Source of the DNA: DASWJZ01 sp963761005
Lineage (GTDB): Bacteria > Pseudomonadota > Alphaproteobacteria > Rhizobiales > Afifellaceae
Direction of reading: 5' to 3'
Assembly (NCBI GenBank): GCA_963761005.1
Contig: CAVXFK010000011.1
Location: forward strand, 1 to 64,000
Length of the DNA: 64,000 nucleotides
A program made the translations under genes and the position numbers. How positions within the stretch are numbered: position 1 is the first letter of the stretch; each line of letters begins with the position of its first letter. The notes beneath the pieces are model-generated. The model was not told the origin of the DNA. It made no database searches and saw only the letters and a program-made list of their open reading frames with translations. Shown one piece after another: positions 43,781-52,438 of this stretch.

Positions 43781-44458
43781 ATGCGAATTCTGGTCATCGA
43801 AGACGATCGCGAGACCGCGAACTACCTGGTCAAAGCCATGGGCGAGGCCGGGCACGTGGCCGATAGCGCCTATGACGGGGAGGAGGGCCTGGAGCTCGCC
43901 AAGGCGGAGGACTACGACGTCCTCGTCGTCGACCGCATGCTGCCGAAGCGCGACGGGCTGTCCGTGATCAGCGAGCTTAGAGCGGCGGGAAACCAGTCGC
44001 CTGTCCTGATCCTCTCAGCGCTCGGCCAGGTCGACGACCGGGTGACGGGTCTGCGGGCCGGCGGCGACGACTACCTGCCCAAGCCCTATGCCTTCTCCGA
44101 GCTTCTGGCGCGGATCGAGGTCCTCGGGCGGCGGAGCACGCCAAAGGAGGCGGCGACCGTCTACCGCGTCGCCGACCTCGAGCTCGACCGCCTGGCCCGC
44201 AAGGTGCGCCGCGGCGGCGAGCCGATCGTGCTGCAGCCGCGCGAGTTTCGCCTGCTCGAATACCTGATGAAGAATGCCGGCACCGTGGTGACGCGCACGA
44301 TGCTGCTTGAGAAGGTCTGGGATTATCATTTCGATCCGCAGACCAACGTCATCGACGTCCACATGTCGCGGCTTCGCGCCAAGATCGACAAGGGTTTCGA
44401 CCGGCCGCTGCTGCACACCGTGCGCGGCTCCGGTTACGTGATGCGGGACGATGGCTAA
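43781..44458 (+). CDS. OmpR-family response regulator
   Basis: A 225-residue regulator. The receiver has VIEDDRETANYL, the acceptor aspartate in VVDRMLPKRDGLSV and the lysine in YLPKPYAFSELLAR. The winged helix has PREFRLLEYLMKNAG and HTVRGSGYVMRDDG. A GTG at 43778 would add one residue. It is 138 bases after degP on the same strand and overlaps the kinase gene by 8 bases. In rhizobia the equivalent pair lies beside degP; an envelope-stress role is inferred from that. Confidence 0.85.
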   Translation: MRILVIEDDRETANYLVKAMGEAGHVADSAYDGEEGLELAKAEDYDVLVVDRMLPKRDGLSVISELRAAGNQSPVLILSALGQVDDRVTGLRAGGDDYLPKPYAFSELLARIEVLGRRSTPKEAATVYRVADLELDRLARKVRRGGEPIVLQPREFRLLEYLMKNAGTVVTRTMLLEKVWDYHFDPQTNVIDVHMSRLRAKIDKGFDRPLLHTVRGSGYVMRDDG

Positions 44459-45860
44459 TCGAGCCTGGCCGCGCCTGTTTCGAACGACCGCATTCAAGCT
44501 AACGGCAATCTTCCTCGCGGTCTTTACGGTGTTCGCCGCTTTCCTGATCGGCTACATCGCTCACAATACGAGCGAGATCCTGAAGGCGCAGATGGCGAGT
44601 GCCGTCGATGCGGAGCTGCAATCTATCGAGCTGCAGTACGCGCGCGGCGGCGCCGGCTGGCTGGCGCGCGTCGTGGAGCTTCGCAGCGCCCAGCCCGGCT
44701 CGAGCCTCTATTTCATCACCGATCCGAACGGCAAGCGGATCGCCGGCAACGTCGAATCGGTACCGACGGAGATCCTCGATGAATCGCAGGATGCGCCGGA
44801 GGTCGTCCCCTATATGTGGCGGAACGAGCAAGGCTCGGAGCCGCATTCGGCCCTCGTCCGCGCCTACGAGTTTCCCGACGGCGTGCGTGCGCTGGTCGGC
44901 CGCGACGTTTCCGAGCGCGACGCTTTGGTCGGCCTCGTGCAGCGCTCGCTGGTTCTGACCGCCGCGCTGATGGTGGCGCTTGGACTGATCGCCTGGACCT
45001 TCGTGTCGCGCCGCGTCCTGAAGCGCATCGATTCCATCGCCGAAACCTCGAACCGCTTTGTCGCCGGCGATCTCTCCGGCCGGCTCGAGGTGACCGGGAC
45101 GGGCGACGAGTTCGACCGCCTGGCGGAGAGCCTGAACGCGATGCTGACGCGGATCGAGCGGCTGATGCTTGGGCTGAAGCAGGTCTCCGACAACATCGCA
45201 CACGATCTGAAGACGCCGCTCACCCGTATGCGCAACCGCGTGGAGCGCGCACTGACGACCGGCCGCTCGGAGCCCGACTACCGTGAGGCGCTGAACACCA
45301 CGATTGAGGAAGCGGATCAGCTGATCCGCACCTTCAACGCCCTGCTTCTGATAGCGCGCGCGGAAGCCGGTTCGTCCGACACCGAATTCGCCACTTTCGA
45401 TGCGACCGAAGTCGCCCGCGGCGTGGTCGAGCTCTACGAGCCGCTGGCCGAGGAGGCCGGCGTGGCGCTCAATTTCAAGGAGTGCGGGCCGATCACCGTG
45501 CGCGCGCACCGCGAGCTGATCAGCCAGGCGCTTGCGAATCTCGTCGACAATGCCGTCAAATACGCCGACGAGGCCAGCAGCACGCCGGAGGTCACGATTT
45601 CGGTCGGGGAGAACAACGGGACGGTGGAGTTCTGCGTCGCAGACAACGGCGCCGGCATTGCCGAGGCCGATCGGGGGCGCGTGACGGAGCGCTTCGTGCG
45701 GCTTGAGGAAAGCCGCTCCAAGCCGGGGGCGGGGCTTGGCCTCAGCCTGGTGTCGGCCGTCGCGCAATTGCATGGCGGCGAGCTGGTGCTTTCCGACAAC
45801 CATCCCGGCCTCGCCGCGACCCTGAAAGTGCCCGGCGCGGCGCCGAAACGTGCCGCCTGA
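44451..45860 (+). CDS. HAMP-domain sensor histidine kinase
   Basis: A 469-residue membrane kinase. Helix 1 (TAFKLTAIFLAVFTVFAAFL, about 12-35), a periplasmic domain of about 120 residues, helix 2 (VLTAALMVALGLIAWTF, about 167-185) and HAMP. The H-box is SDNIAHDLKTPLTRMRNRVE (histidine near 249), the N-box NLVDNAVKYA and the G-boxes VADNGAGIAEAD and GAGLGLSLV. It is the partner of the regulator it overlaps. Its stop overlaps the GTG start of glnE. Confidence 0.87.
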   Translation: MANRAWPRLFRTTAFKLTAIFLAVFTVFAAFLIGYIAHNTSEILKAQMASAVDAELQSIELQYARGGAGWLARVVELRSAQPGSSLYFITDPNGKRIAGNVESVPTEILDESQDAPEVVPYMWRNEQGSEPHSALVRAYEFPDGVRALVGRDVSERDALVGLVQRSLVLTAALMVALGLIAWTFVSRRVLKRIDSIAETSNRFVAGDLSGRLEVTGTGDEFDRLAESLNAMLTRIERLMLGLKQVSDNIAHDLKTPLTRMRNRVERALTTGRSEPDYREALNTTIEEADQLIRTFNALLLIARAEAGSSDTEFATFDATEVARGVVELYEPLAEEAGVALNFKECGPITVRAHRELISQALANLVDNAVKYADEASSTPEVTISVGENNGTVEFCVADNGAGIAEADRGRVTERFVRLEESRSKPGAGLGLSLVSAVAQLHGGELVLSDNHPGLAATLKVPGAAPKRAA

Positions 45861-48798
45861 AAGCCTGCGCCGCCGGATCGCGGCGCTGCCCGACTCACCG
45901 AGCCGCGAGACGGCGCTCGAACGGCTGGCCGAGGCGGCCGAGCGGCAAGGGGAGGGCGCAGCGCTCGCCGCGCTCCTCGACGGTTCCGAACTTCGCGCCT
46001 TCCTCGGCAATGCGCTCGGCGACTGCCCCTATCTGCTCGATCTCGCGACGAAGGATATCCCGCGCCTTGCCGCGATTCTGCGCGATGCACCGGAATCGCG
46101 GATCGCGGCGATTGTCGACGCGCTCAATGAGGCGTCGTGGGAAGCGCGCACCGACGCGATGGCCGCGCTTCGTCGCGCCAAGCAGGACGTGGCGCTGACG
46201 CTTGGACTCGCCGATCTCGGCGGCGCGATCGACCTTGAGGCAGTGACCGGGCTCCTGACGTGCTTCGCCGACGTTGCGCTGTCAGCTGCGCTCCGCTTCG
46301 CGCTCTCCGATGCGACGCGGCGCGGCAAATGGCTCGGGTCGCCCGCCCCGCCGGGCTTCTTCATCCTCGGCATGGGGAAATACGGCGCCGGCGAGCTCAA
46401 CTATTCGAGCGACATCGACGTGATCGCGCTCTTTGACCCGGATGCACCCGGGCTTGCCGCCGACGCCGAGCCTTCGGATTTCTGGGTCAGGATCGTGCGG
46501 CTCCTGGTGGCGCTCCTGCAGGAGCGGACCGCCGACGGCTACGTCTTCCGCACCGACCTGCGCCTCAGGCCCGATCCCGGCGCGACGCGCGTTGCGATCT
46601 CCGCACCGGCCGCGCTCCTCTATTACGAGAGCATGGGACAGAACTGGGAGCGCGCCGCGCTGGTCAAGGCGCGCACCGTCGCCGGCAACGAGAAAGCCGG
46701 CAACGCCTTCATCCGCGAGCTCTCACCCTTCATCTGGCGCAAATATCTCGACTTCGCGGCGATCGCCGACATCCACTCGATCAAGCGCCAGGTGCACGTA
46801 CATCGGGGGCACGGCACCGTCGCCGTCGTCGGCCACGACATTAAGCGCGGACGCGGCGGCATCCGCGAGATCGAGTTCTTCGTACAGACGCAGCAGCTGA
46901 TTGCCGGCGGGCGCGACCCGACGCTCCGCGGCACGCGCACGCGCGAGATGCTGGCCGCGCTCGCCAAGAAGGGCTGGATCGACGAAGCGGCGCGGAGCGA
47001 GCTCGACCAGGCTTATGTGTTCCTGCGCATGGTCGAGCATCGTCTGCAGATGGTGAAGGACGAGCAGACGCATCAGATGCCGCGCGACCGCGACGGGATC
47101 GCGCGAATCGGCCGCCTGATGCGCTACGCCGATCCCGCGGCATTCGAGGCGGAGCTTCGGCGCGTCCTGGAAAGGGTAGCGGAGCGCTATTCGGAGCTTT
47201 TCGAGACGGCCGAGGATCTTTCAAGCGGCACCGGCAGCCTTGTCTTCACCGGCGGCGACGACGATCCGGAAACGCTTGAGACGCTGCGTGGACTAGGCTT
47301 CGCTAAGCCGCCGATGGTGACGGAGACGGTGCGCGGGTGGCATTTCGGCCGCTTCGCCGCGATGCGCTCAACGACGGCACGCGAAAGCCTGACGGAGATC
47401 ACGCCGGCGCTGCTTCAGGCGTTCTCGCGCGCCGGCAATCCCGACGCGGCTGTCCGCGCCTTCGACAGCCTTTTGAAGGCGCTGCCGGCGGGCGCACAGC
47501 TCTTCGCGCTCCTCCGCAACAACCCGCATCTTCTCGACCTCCTCGCCACGATCCTTTCCGCCGCGCCGCGGCTGGCCGAAATCTTCGCCCGGCGTCCGCA
47601 CGTGGCCGATGCGCTTCTCGATCCGAGCGCGGTCGCAAGCGCCGCCGGGCTCGACGAGATCGAGGCGGCGCTCGAACGCAGTCTTGGCGAGGCGCGCCGC
47701 TACGAGGAGATGCTCGATCGCGCGCGTCTCTTCGCGGCGGAGCGGCGCTTTCTGATCGCGGTCGCGCTCCTGACCGCGACTCTGTCGCCGACAGAGGCGG
47801 GGAGGGCATTCTCCGACCTCGCCGAAGCGGTCGTGCGCACACTTCTGAAGCGGACCGAGCAGGAATTCGCGATAAGACACGGACGGCTCGAGGGGGGCGA
47901 AACGGCGGTCGTCGCCTTCGGGCGCCTCGGCAGCCGCGAGATGACGGCGGGCTCCGATCTGGACTTGATCATCGTCTATGACCACGACCCGGACGCCTCA
48001 GCCTCCGACGGGGAGCGGCCGCTTCCGCCCTCGCTCTATTATGCGCGGCTGACGCAGCGGCTGATCGCGGCCCTTTCCGCGCCGACGGCGGAGGGGGTCG
48101 CCTACGAGGTCGATCTGAGGCTGCGGCCTTCCGGCCGCGCCGGGCCGCTCGCGACACATTTGAAGGCTTTCGAGAACTACCAGCTGAACGAAGCATGGAC
48201 CTGGGAGCACATGGCGATGTCGCGCGGCCGCGCCATTGCCGGCGACGGCGCGCTTAAGAAGCACGTTGCGGACGTGATCGACGCGCTCGTCGACAAGCCG
48301 CGCGACCGCGCCACGCTCGCCAAGGACGTGGCGTCGATGCGCGCGCGCGTCGAGCGCGAGAAGGCGGCCTCCGGCCCCTTCGACGTGAAGCTTGCGCGGG
48401 GCGGGCTGATGGACTGCGAATTCGCCGCGCAGTTCCTGGTCCTTTCCGGGCTTGGCGGCGTCCCCGGCGCCACGACTCTTGAGACGCTCACGCGCGCCGC
48501 GGCGGAGGGGCGGATGGGCGCGGAGGAGGCGGAGCGGCTTGTGCTCTCCGCGGCGTTGCAGGGGGCGATCCTGCAGCTTCAGCGCGTCGCCGATCCGAGG
48601 GCTTTTTCGCCCGATGCGGCGCCCGAGGCGCTGAAGCGGCTCATGGTGGAGGTCGCGAACGACGTGCTTGAGGAGGCTGGCCTCGGCGACGAGCGGCGAG
48701 GGGTGGCGACATTCGAAGAGCTCGAAGCGCAGCTACGCCATGTGCAGGAGCACACGCGCCAGGCGCTTGAGGGCGTGCTTGGTGTGAAGGTCGAATAA
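45850..48798 (+). CDS. glnE: Glutamine synthetase adenylyltransferase/deadenylylase GlnE
   Basis: GlnE adds and removes AMP on glutamine synthetase under PII control, adjusting nitrogen assimilation. The 982-residue protein has both nucleotidyltransferase domains: the deadenylylase with NYSSDIDVIALFDPD near residue 185 and the adenylyltransferase with EMTAGSDLDLIIVYDHD near residue 700. Each is followed by a helical GlnD-type domain (LRPSGRAGPLATHL in the second). The start GTG 45850 overlaps the kinase stop. The length is typical. Confidence 0.94.
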   Translation: MPPESLRRRIAALPDSPSRETALERLAEAAERQGEGAALAALLDGSELRAFLGNALGDCPYLLDLATKDIPRLAAILRDAPESRIAAIVDALNEASWEARTDAMAALRRAKQDVALTLGLADLGGAIDLEAVTGLLTCFADVALSAALRFALSDATRRGKWLGSPAPPGFFILGMGKYGAGELNYSSDIDVIALFDPDAPGLAADAEPSDFWVRIVRLLVALLQERTADGYVFRTDLRLRPDPGATRVAISAPAALLYYESMGQNWERAALVKARTVAGNEKAGNAFIRELSPFIWRKYLDFAAIADIHSIKRQVHVHRGHGTVAVVGHDIKRGRGGIREIEFFVQTQQLIAGGRDPTLRGTRTREMLAALAKKGWIDEAARSELDQAYVFLRMVEHRLQMVKDEQTHQMPRDRDGIARIGRLMRYADPAAFEAELRRVLERVAERYSELFETAEDLSSGTGSLVFTGGDDDPETLETLRGLGFAKPPMVTETVRGWHFGRFAAMRSTTARESLTEITPALLQAFSRAGNPDAAVRAFDSLLKALPAGAQLFALLRNNPHLLDLLATILSAAPRLAEIFARRPHVADALLDPSAVASAAGLDEIEAALERSLGEARRYEEMLDRARLFAAERRFLIAVALLTATLSPTEAGRAFSDLAEAVVRTLLKRTEQEFAIRHGRLEGGETAVVAFGRLGSREMTAGSDLDLIIVYDHDPDASASDGERPLPPSLYYARLTQRLIAALSAPTAEGVAYEVDLRLRPSGRAGPLATHLKAFENYQLNEAWTWEHMAMSRGRAIAGDGALKKHVADVIDALVDKPRDRATLAKDVASMRARVEREKAASGPFDVKLARGGLMDCEFAAQFLVLSGLGGVPGATTLETLTRAAAEGRMGAEEAERLVLSAALQGAILQLQRVADPRAFSPDAAPEALKRLMVEVANDVLEEAGLGDERRGVATFEELEAQLRHVQEHTRQALEGVLGVKVE

Positions 48799-48823
48799 GG
48801 CACCGGTGGCCGGCGGAGCGATC

Positions 48824-48952
48824 CATTCCGCCTCATCCTGAGGTGCTTTTTCACCCGTGCTTCGAGGCTCGCTTCGCTCGTACCTCAGCATGAGGGGTGA
48901 AGAAGCCTCGAAGGGCGGAATGGATGCCCGGAACAAGTCCGGGCATGACGAC
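48824..48952. repeat. Palindromic repeats after glnE (family B, then a short family C)
   Basis: Family B unit with CCTCATCCTGAGGTGCTTTT and GTACCTCAGCATGAGGGG (48824-48921), flanked by CATTCCG and CGGAATG. Next to it (48923-48952) is ATGCCCGGA-ACAAG-TCCGGGCAT of family C. They fill the gap between glnE and the converging SRPBCC gene and could act as a bidirectional transcription end. Confidence 0.85.
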
Positions 48953-49026
48953 AATCCTGAGAGCCTCGGTCCTTGGCAGCTCAGGCGACCGCGGCCGCCG
49001 TGATGGCGTGCGCGCAGGTCACGCTC

Positions 49027-49485
49027 TTACTCCCTGGGCGGCAGGACGACTGAGCCGGTCTCCAGGAGCGATTTCAGATTGGACAGGACCTGCGGCCAGC
49101 CGCTGGAGACGGCACCGATGAACTTGACGCCTTCGCGCTCCATGCTGTGCGTCACCGTCAGCTTGACGGCCTCGCCCGCGGCGGGCTCGATCTCCATCAC
49201 GCACCGAGACCAGCCTTCCGCTTTCAGGTCGGGCATGAACTCGTTCCGCCAGCGGATGGCGAGGCGCTTGGAGGGCTCGAACTCCAAGATCTCGCCGGAG
49301 TCGGTGATGCGGCCGTCCGGGTGGACGAGCTTCCAGGGGCCGCCCTTCTTCCATTCGGCTTCGGGTGTCATGCCGAGCCAGTATTGCTTGGCGAAGTCCG
49401 AGCTTGTCAGCGCGGACCAAAGCCGCTCGGGCGTGGTCTTGATATAGGTGACGTAGACGAAGTTATTCTGCGGTGCGCTACTCAC
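49027..49485 (-). CDS. SRPBCC (AHSA1-type) domain protein
   Basis: A 152-residue single-domain protein of the START/AHSA1 superfamily: FVYVTYIKTTPERLWSALTS at the start, GGPWKLVHPDGRITDSGEIL in the middle and a helical end (GWPQVLSNLKSLLETG). Such proteins bind hydrophobic ligands. It starts at GTG 49485, overlapping the ArsR stop (GTGA), so it is co-translated with the regulator. This ArsR/SRPBCC pairing is common, but the ligand is unknown. Confidence 0.82.
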   Translation of the reverse strand: MSSAPQNNFVYVTYIKTTPERLWSALTSSDFAKQYWLGMTPEAEWKKGGPWKLVHPDGRITDSGEILEFEPSKRLAIRWRNEFMPDLKAEGWSRCVMEIEPAAGEAVKLTVTHSMEREGVKFIGAVSSGWPQVLSNLKSLLETGSVVLPPRE

Positions 49486-49802
49486 TTGTCTTCTCCTTCC
49501 AGGTTCTTCTTGAGGGCGGAAAGCGCGCGCAAATGGCCGCGCTCGAACTTCTTGATCCAGCGCTCGGCGATCGCGTTGATCGGCACCGGATTGATGAAGT
49601 GCAGCTTCTCGCGGCCGAGGCGCTTCGAGGCGACGAGGTTCGCCTCCTGAAGGATCGCGAGGTGCTTGGCGACCGCCTGCCGCGTCATGTCGAGCCCCTG
49701 GCAGAGCTCTCCGAGCGACTGACCGTTCTTGCGGTGCAGCCGGTCCAAGAGTTGCCGGCGACTGGCGTCGGCCAGAGCGCGGAAGACAGCGTCGTCATTC
49801 AT
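49482..49802 (-). CDS. ArsR-family transcriptional regulator
   Basis: A 106-residue winged-helix regulator: VFRALADASRRQLLDRLHRK, then the recognition helix region DMTRQAVAKHLAILQEANLV and the wing SKRLGREKLHFIN. No metal-binding cysteine pair is present, so it is probably not a metal sensor. Two operator-like sequences lie directly upstream, which suggests it represses its own operon. Confidence 0.87.
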   Translation of the reverse strand: MNDDAVFRALADASRRQLLDRLHRKNGQSLGELCQGLDMTRQAVAKHLAILQEANLVASKRLGREKLHFINPVPINAIAERWIKKFERGHLRALSALKKNLEGEDK

Positions 49803-49812
49803 CTCAACACGT

Positions 49813-49857
49813 AACCATTAGGTTGCCTATCACTATATAGGGAACCAAACGGTTGCC
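49813..49857 (-). promoter_or_regulatory. Putative ArsR operator pair and promoter
   Basis: Two directly repeated sites, AACCATTAGGTTGCC (49813-49827) and AACCAAACGGTTGCC (49843-49857), share AACC-N4-GGTTGCC. Each is internally palindromic and they are spaced 30 bases apart, about three helical turns. Between them a minus-strand TATAGT/TATATA lies at the expected -10 place. Repressor binding would cover the promoter. Confidence 0.7.
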
Positions 49858-49941
49858 TGTCAAGAGGCATGTGCAGCGTCGTGATGTCCTCGGCATTCTT
49901 GGATGAATTCCCCGATGAGCCGGGGAGGTCAGGCGCCTGTA

Positions 49942-52326
49942 TTAGGCGGCGGAAGCGGTCGAGACCGACGGGCGGAGAGGGAGGGAAACCGTCACCGTCG
50001 TGCCGGCGCCCTCGTGCGAGTCGATCGTCATCTCGCCGCCGTGCAGCGCGACCAGCGAGCGCGAGATGGCGAGGCCGAGGCCGGAGCCCTTGTGGCTGCG
50101 CGTGAGCGGGCTTTGCACCTGCTCGAACGGCCGCCCGAGCTTGGCAAGCGCATCGGGCGGAATGCCGATGCCGGTATCGGTGACCGTGATCGCGACGCCG
50201 TCGGTTCGCCGCGCGGTTTCAACGCGGATGGCGCCGCCCTCCGGCGTGAACTTCACCGCGTTCGAGACGAGATTGGCGATGACCTGGCGCACCGCCTCCT
50301 TGTCGGCAGAGAGCGTCACGCCGGCGGCGGTGTCGGTCGCGATCGTGACGTGGCTCCGTTCTGCTTCGGGAGCGAACGTGGCAACCGTCTCAGTGACGAG
50401 GCTGTCGAGGTCGAGCGGCTCGCGGTCGATCTCGATGCGGCCCGCTTCGAGCCGCGCCATGTCGAGAATGTCGGAGATCACGCGAAGCAGGAAGGCGCCG
50501 GCCTCGTTGATGTCGCGGCAATAGCCGTCGTAGCGCTCGTCGCCGAGCGGACCGAAGGCTCCGGAGAGCATCAGTTCGGAGAAGCCGATGATGGCGTTGA
50601 GCGGCGTCCTAAGCTCGTGGCTGACGTTGGCGAGGAACTCCGATTTGAGCCGGTTGGCGTCCTCGGCCTTCTCCTTCTCGACCGCGTATTTCTCGGCAAG
50701 CTCGACCAGCTGCTGTGCCTGCTTCTCAAGCTGCTGACGTGAGCGGCGGAGATCGGAGACGGTCTCGCGCAGCGCCCGCTCGTTCTCCAGAAGCTCCGCC
50801 TCCTTGCCCTTCAGCGCCGAGATGTCGGTGCCGACCGAGACGAAGCCGCCGTCATTGGTGCGCCGCTCGTTGACCTGCAGCCAGCGCCCGTCCTCGACCC
50901 GCGCCTCGACCGAGCGCGCACCTGCGCCTTCGACCGGCAGGTCGTCGGCGATGATCGAGCGCCGCCCATTGCGCTTGATCAGTGAATAGGATGTCCCCGG
51001 CTTCACCAGCGCATCGGGAAGGCCGTGCAGCTGCTGATACTTGCTGTTGCAAAGCACCAGGCGGTTCGAGGCGTCCCAGAGCACGAAGGCCTCGGAGATC
51101 GCTTCGATCGCGTCGCGAAGCCGCATGTCGGCGGTGCGCGATTCTTCCGCGAGCCGGCGCTGTTCCGTCACGTCGACCGCGATGCCGACGAGATGCGGCT
51201 CGTCCTCCGCGTCGGCCACCACTTCGGCGCGCGCGCGGATCCAGACCCAGCCGCCGTCGGCGCGGCGCATGCGGAACTCGCGGTCGAACGCGCCTTCGCC
51301 CCCGCGGATGAGGCCTTCGGCAAGCTCGACCAGGTTGACGTCGTCGGGGTGGGTCAGCGCCGCGACCTCGCCGACGGAAAGCAATCGGTTCTCCGGCTCA
51401 AGCCCGAGCAGCTCGAACATCGACGGCGACCAGAAGATCGCGCCGCGCGAGAGGTCCCATTCCCAAAGGCCGGAGCGGCCGCGGCGGAGCGCCGTGTGGA
51501 AGCGCGTCTGCGTCGCCGAGTAGATGAAGTCGGCCTCGCGCGAGCGCGCCGTCTGCGCGTGGTAGGCGAAGCCGAGGATCACGAGTACGACGCTGGTCGC
51601 GACGAAGACCGTCGCTTCACGCGAGACGGTGCGCCGCCATTCGGCGAAGACACCGGAGGTCGGCTGCATCACCGCTATCGCGCCGACACCGTCGAGATTG
51701 TGATGCACGGTGGCGATCACGTCGTTGCCGTCTGAAAGCGTGATGCGAAGCACGCCGGCGCGCTCGCCGAGGGTGGTCAGCGGCTGGCCCGGCCCAAGAA
51801 TGTCGTCGATGTAGCGCTTGAGGAGTCCCGGTTCGCGCGGCGACGCGGCGACGACCATCCCCTGCGGATCCATGAGAAGAATCTGCCGGCCCTGATCGGC
51901 GGCAAGCGGCGGCAGCGCGTTCTCAAGCTGACCCTGCAGTGTCTCCGAAGGCTCGGCGAGCGAGAGCGGCGTGCCGGACTGCGCGAGCTCGCTGACGATC
52001 GCCTTCGCGATCAGCGCGAGTCTCACGTCGGCGGCGTTCTCCGCCTCGTCGCGTGCCTGATAGAGCGCCACGACGCGCATGGCGCCGAGCGCCACGACGA
52101 AGAGCACGATCAGGATCGGGATCAGACGCTTCAGATAGGGCTCGCTGTTGACGAGCCGCGCATACGCCGGATGGATGAAGATGCGGGCGTGTCCGGCGAG
52201 GGCCGCGCTGTTCAGATGCTGCAGATCGGGCGTGTGCCGTATCGCCGAGGCGATGGCCCCCCGCGGCCGCGCCATCCCGTCCTCCTCGAATTTGACCCAG
52301 GGCACCGCTCCCCGAATCACCTTCAT
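49942..52326 (-). CDS. pleC: PAS-domain sensor histidine kinase, PleC/PdhS-like
   Basis: A 794-residue kinase: helix near 70-88 (RLIPILIVLFVVALGAMRVV), an extracytoplasmic region, a second helix near 240-260, two PAS domains (SGLWEWDLSRGAIFWSPSMF; EAFVLWDASNRLVLCNSKYQ), a coiled coil, the H-box KSEFLANVSHELRTPLNAII and a catalytic domain (NLVSNAVKFTPEGG; GSGLGLAISR). The H-box and following FGPLGDERYDGYCRDINEAG fit the PleC/DivJ/PdhS group that controls DivK phosphorylation and cell polarity. ATG 52275 is an alternative start. Its position by glnE and pepN supports pleC. Confidence 0.75.
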   Translation of the reverse strand: MKVIRGAVPWVKFEEDGMARPRGAIASAIRHTPDLQHLNSAALAGHARIFIHPAYARLVNSEPYLKRLIPILIVLFVVALGAMRVVALYQARDEAENAADVRLALIAKAIVSELAQSGTPLSLAEPSETLQGQLENALPPLAADQGRQILLMDPQGMVVAASPREPGLLKRYIDDILGPGQPLTTLGERAGVLRITLSDGNDVIATVHHNLDGVGAIAVMQPTSGVFAEWRRTVSREATVFVATSVVLVILGFAYHAQTARSREADFIYSATQTRFHTALRRGRSGLWEWDLSRGAIFWSPSMFELLGLEPENRLLSVGEVAALTHPDDVNLVELAEGLIRGGEGAFDREFRMRRADGGWVWIRARAEVVADAEDEPHLVGIAVDVTEQRRLAEESRTADMRLRDAIEAISEAFVLWDASNRLVLCNSKYQQLHGLPDALVKPGTSYSLIKRNGRRSIIADDLPVEGAGARSVEARVEDGRWLQVNERRTNDGGFVSVGTDISALKGKEAELLENERALRETVSDLRRSRQQLEKQAQQLVELAEKYAVEKEKAEDANRLKSEFLANVSHELRTPLNAIIGFSELMLSGAFGPLGDERYDGYCRDINEAGAFLLRVISDILDMARLEAGRIEIDREPLDLDSLVTETVATFAPEAERSHVTIATDTAAGVTLSADKEAVRQVIANLVSNAVKFTPEGGAIRVETARRTDGVAITVTDTGIGIPPDALAKLGRPFEQVQSPLTRSHKGSGLGLAISRSLVALHGGEMTIDSHEGAGTTVTVSLPLRPSVSTASAA

Positions 52327-52438
52327 TTGAATCAGGAGGACTCCCGTTGTCTACAGGCACTTAGCAAAATTTCGCCGCAATGGCGCCGGTGTGTTGCCGC
52401 AGACGCACACACCGCCCGCCGGTCGCGAATTTGGGTCG

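Noticed and set aside
42284..43855. Minus-strand open frame opposite degP
   Set aside because: degP is certain from its catalytic triad and PDZ domains; the opposite frame is a compositional artefact.
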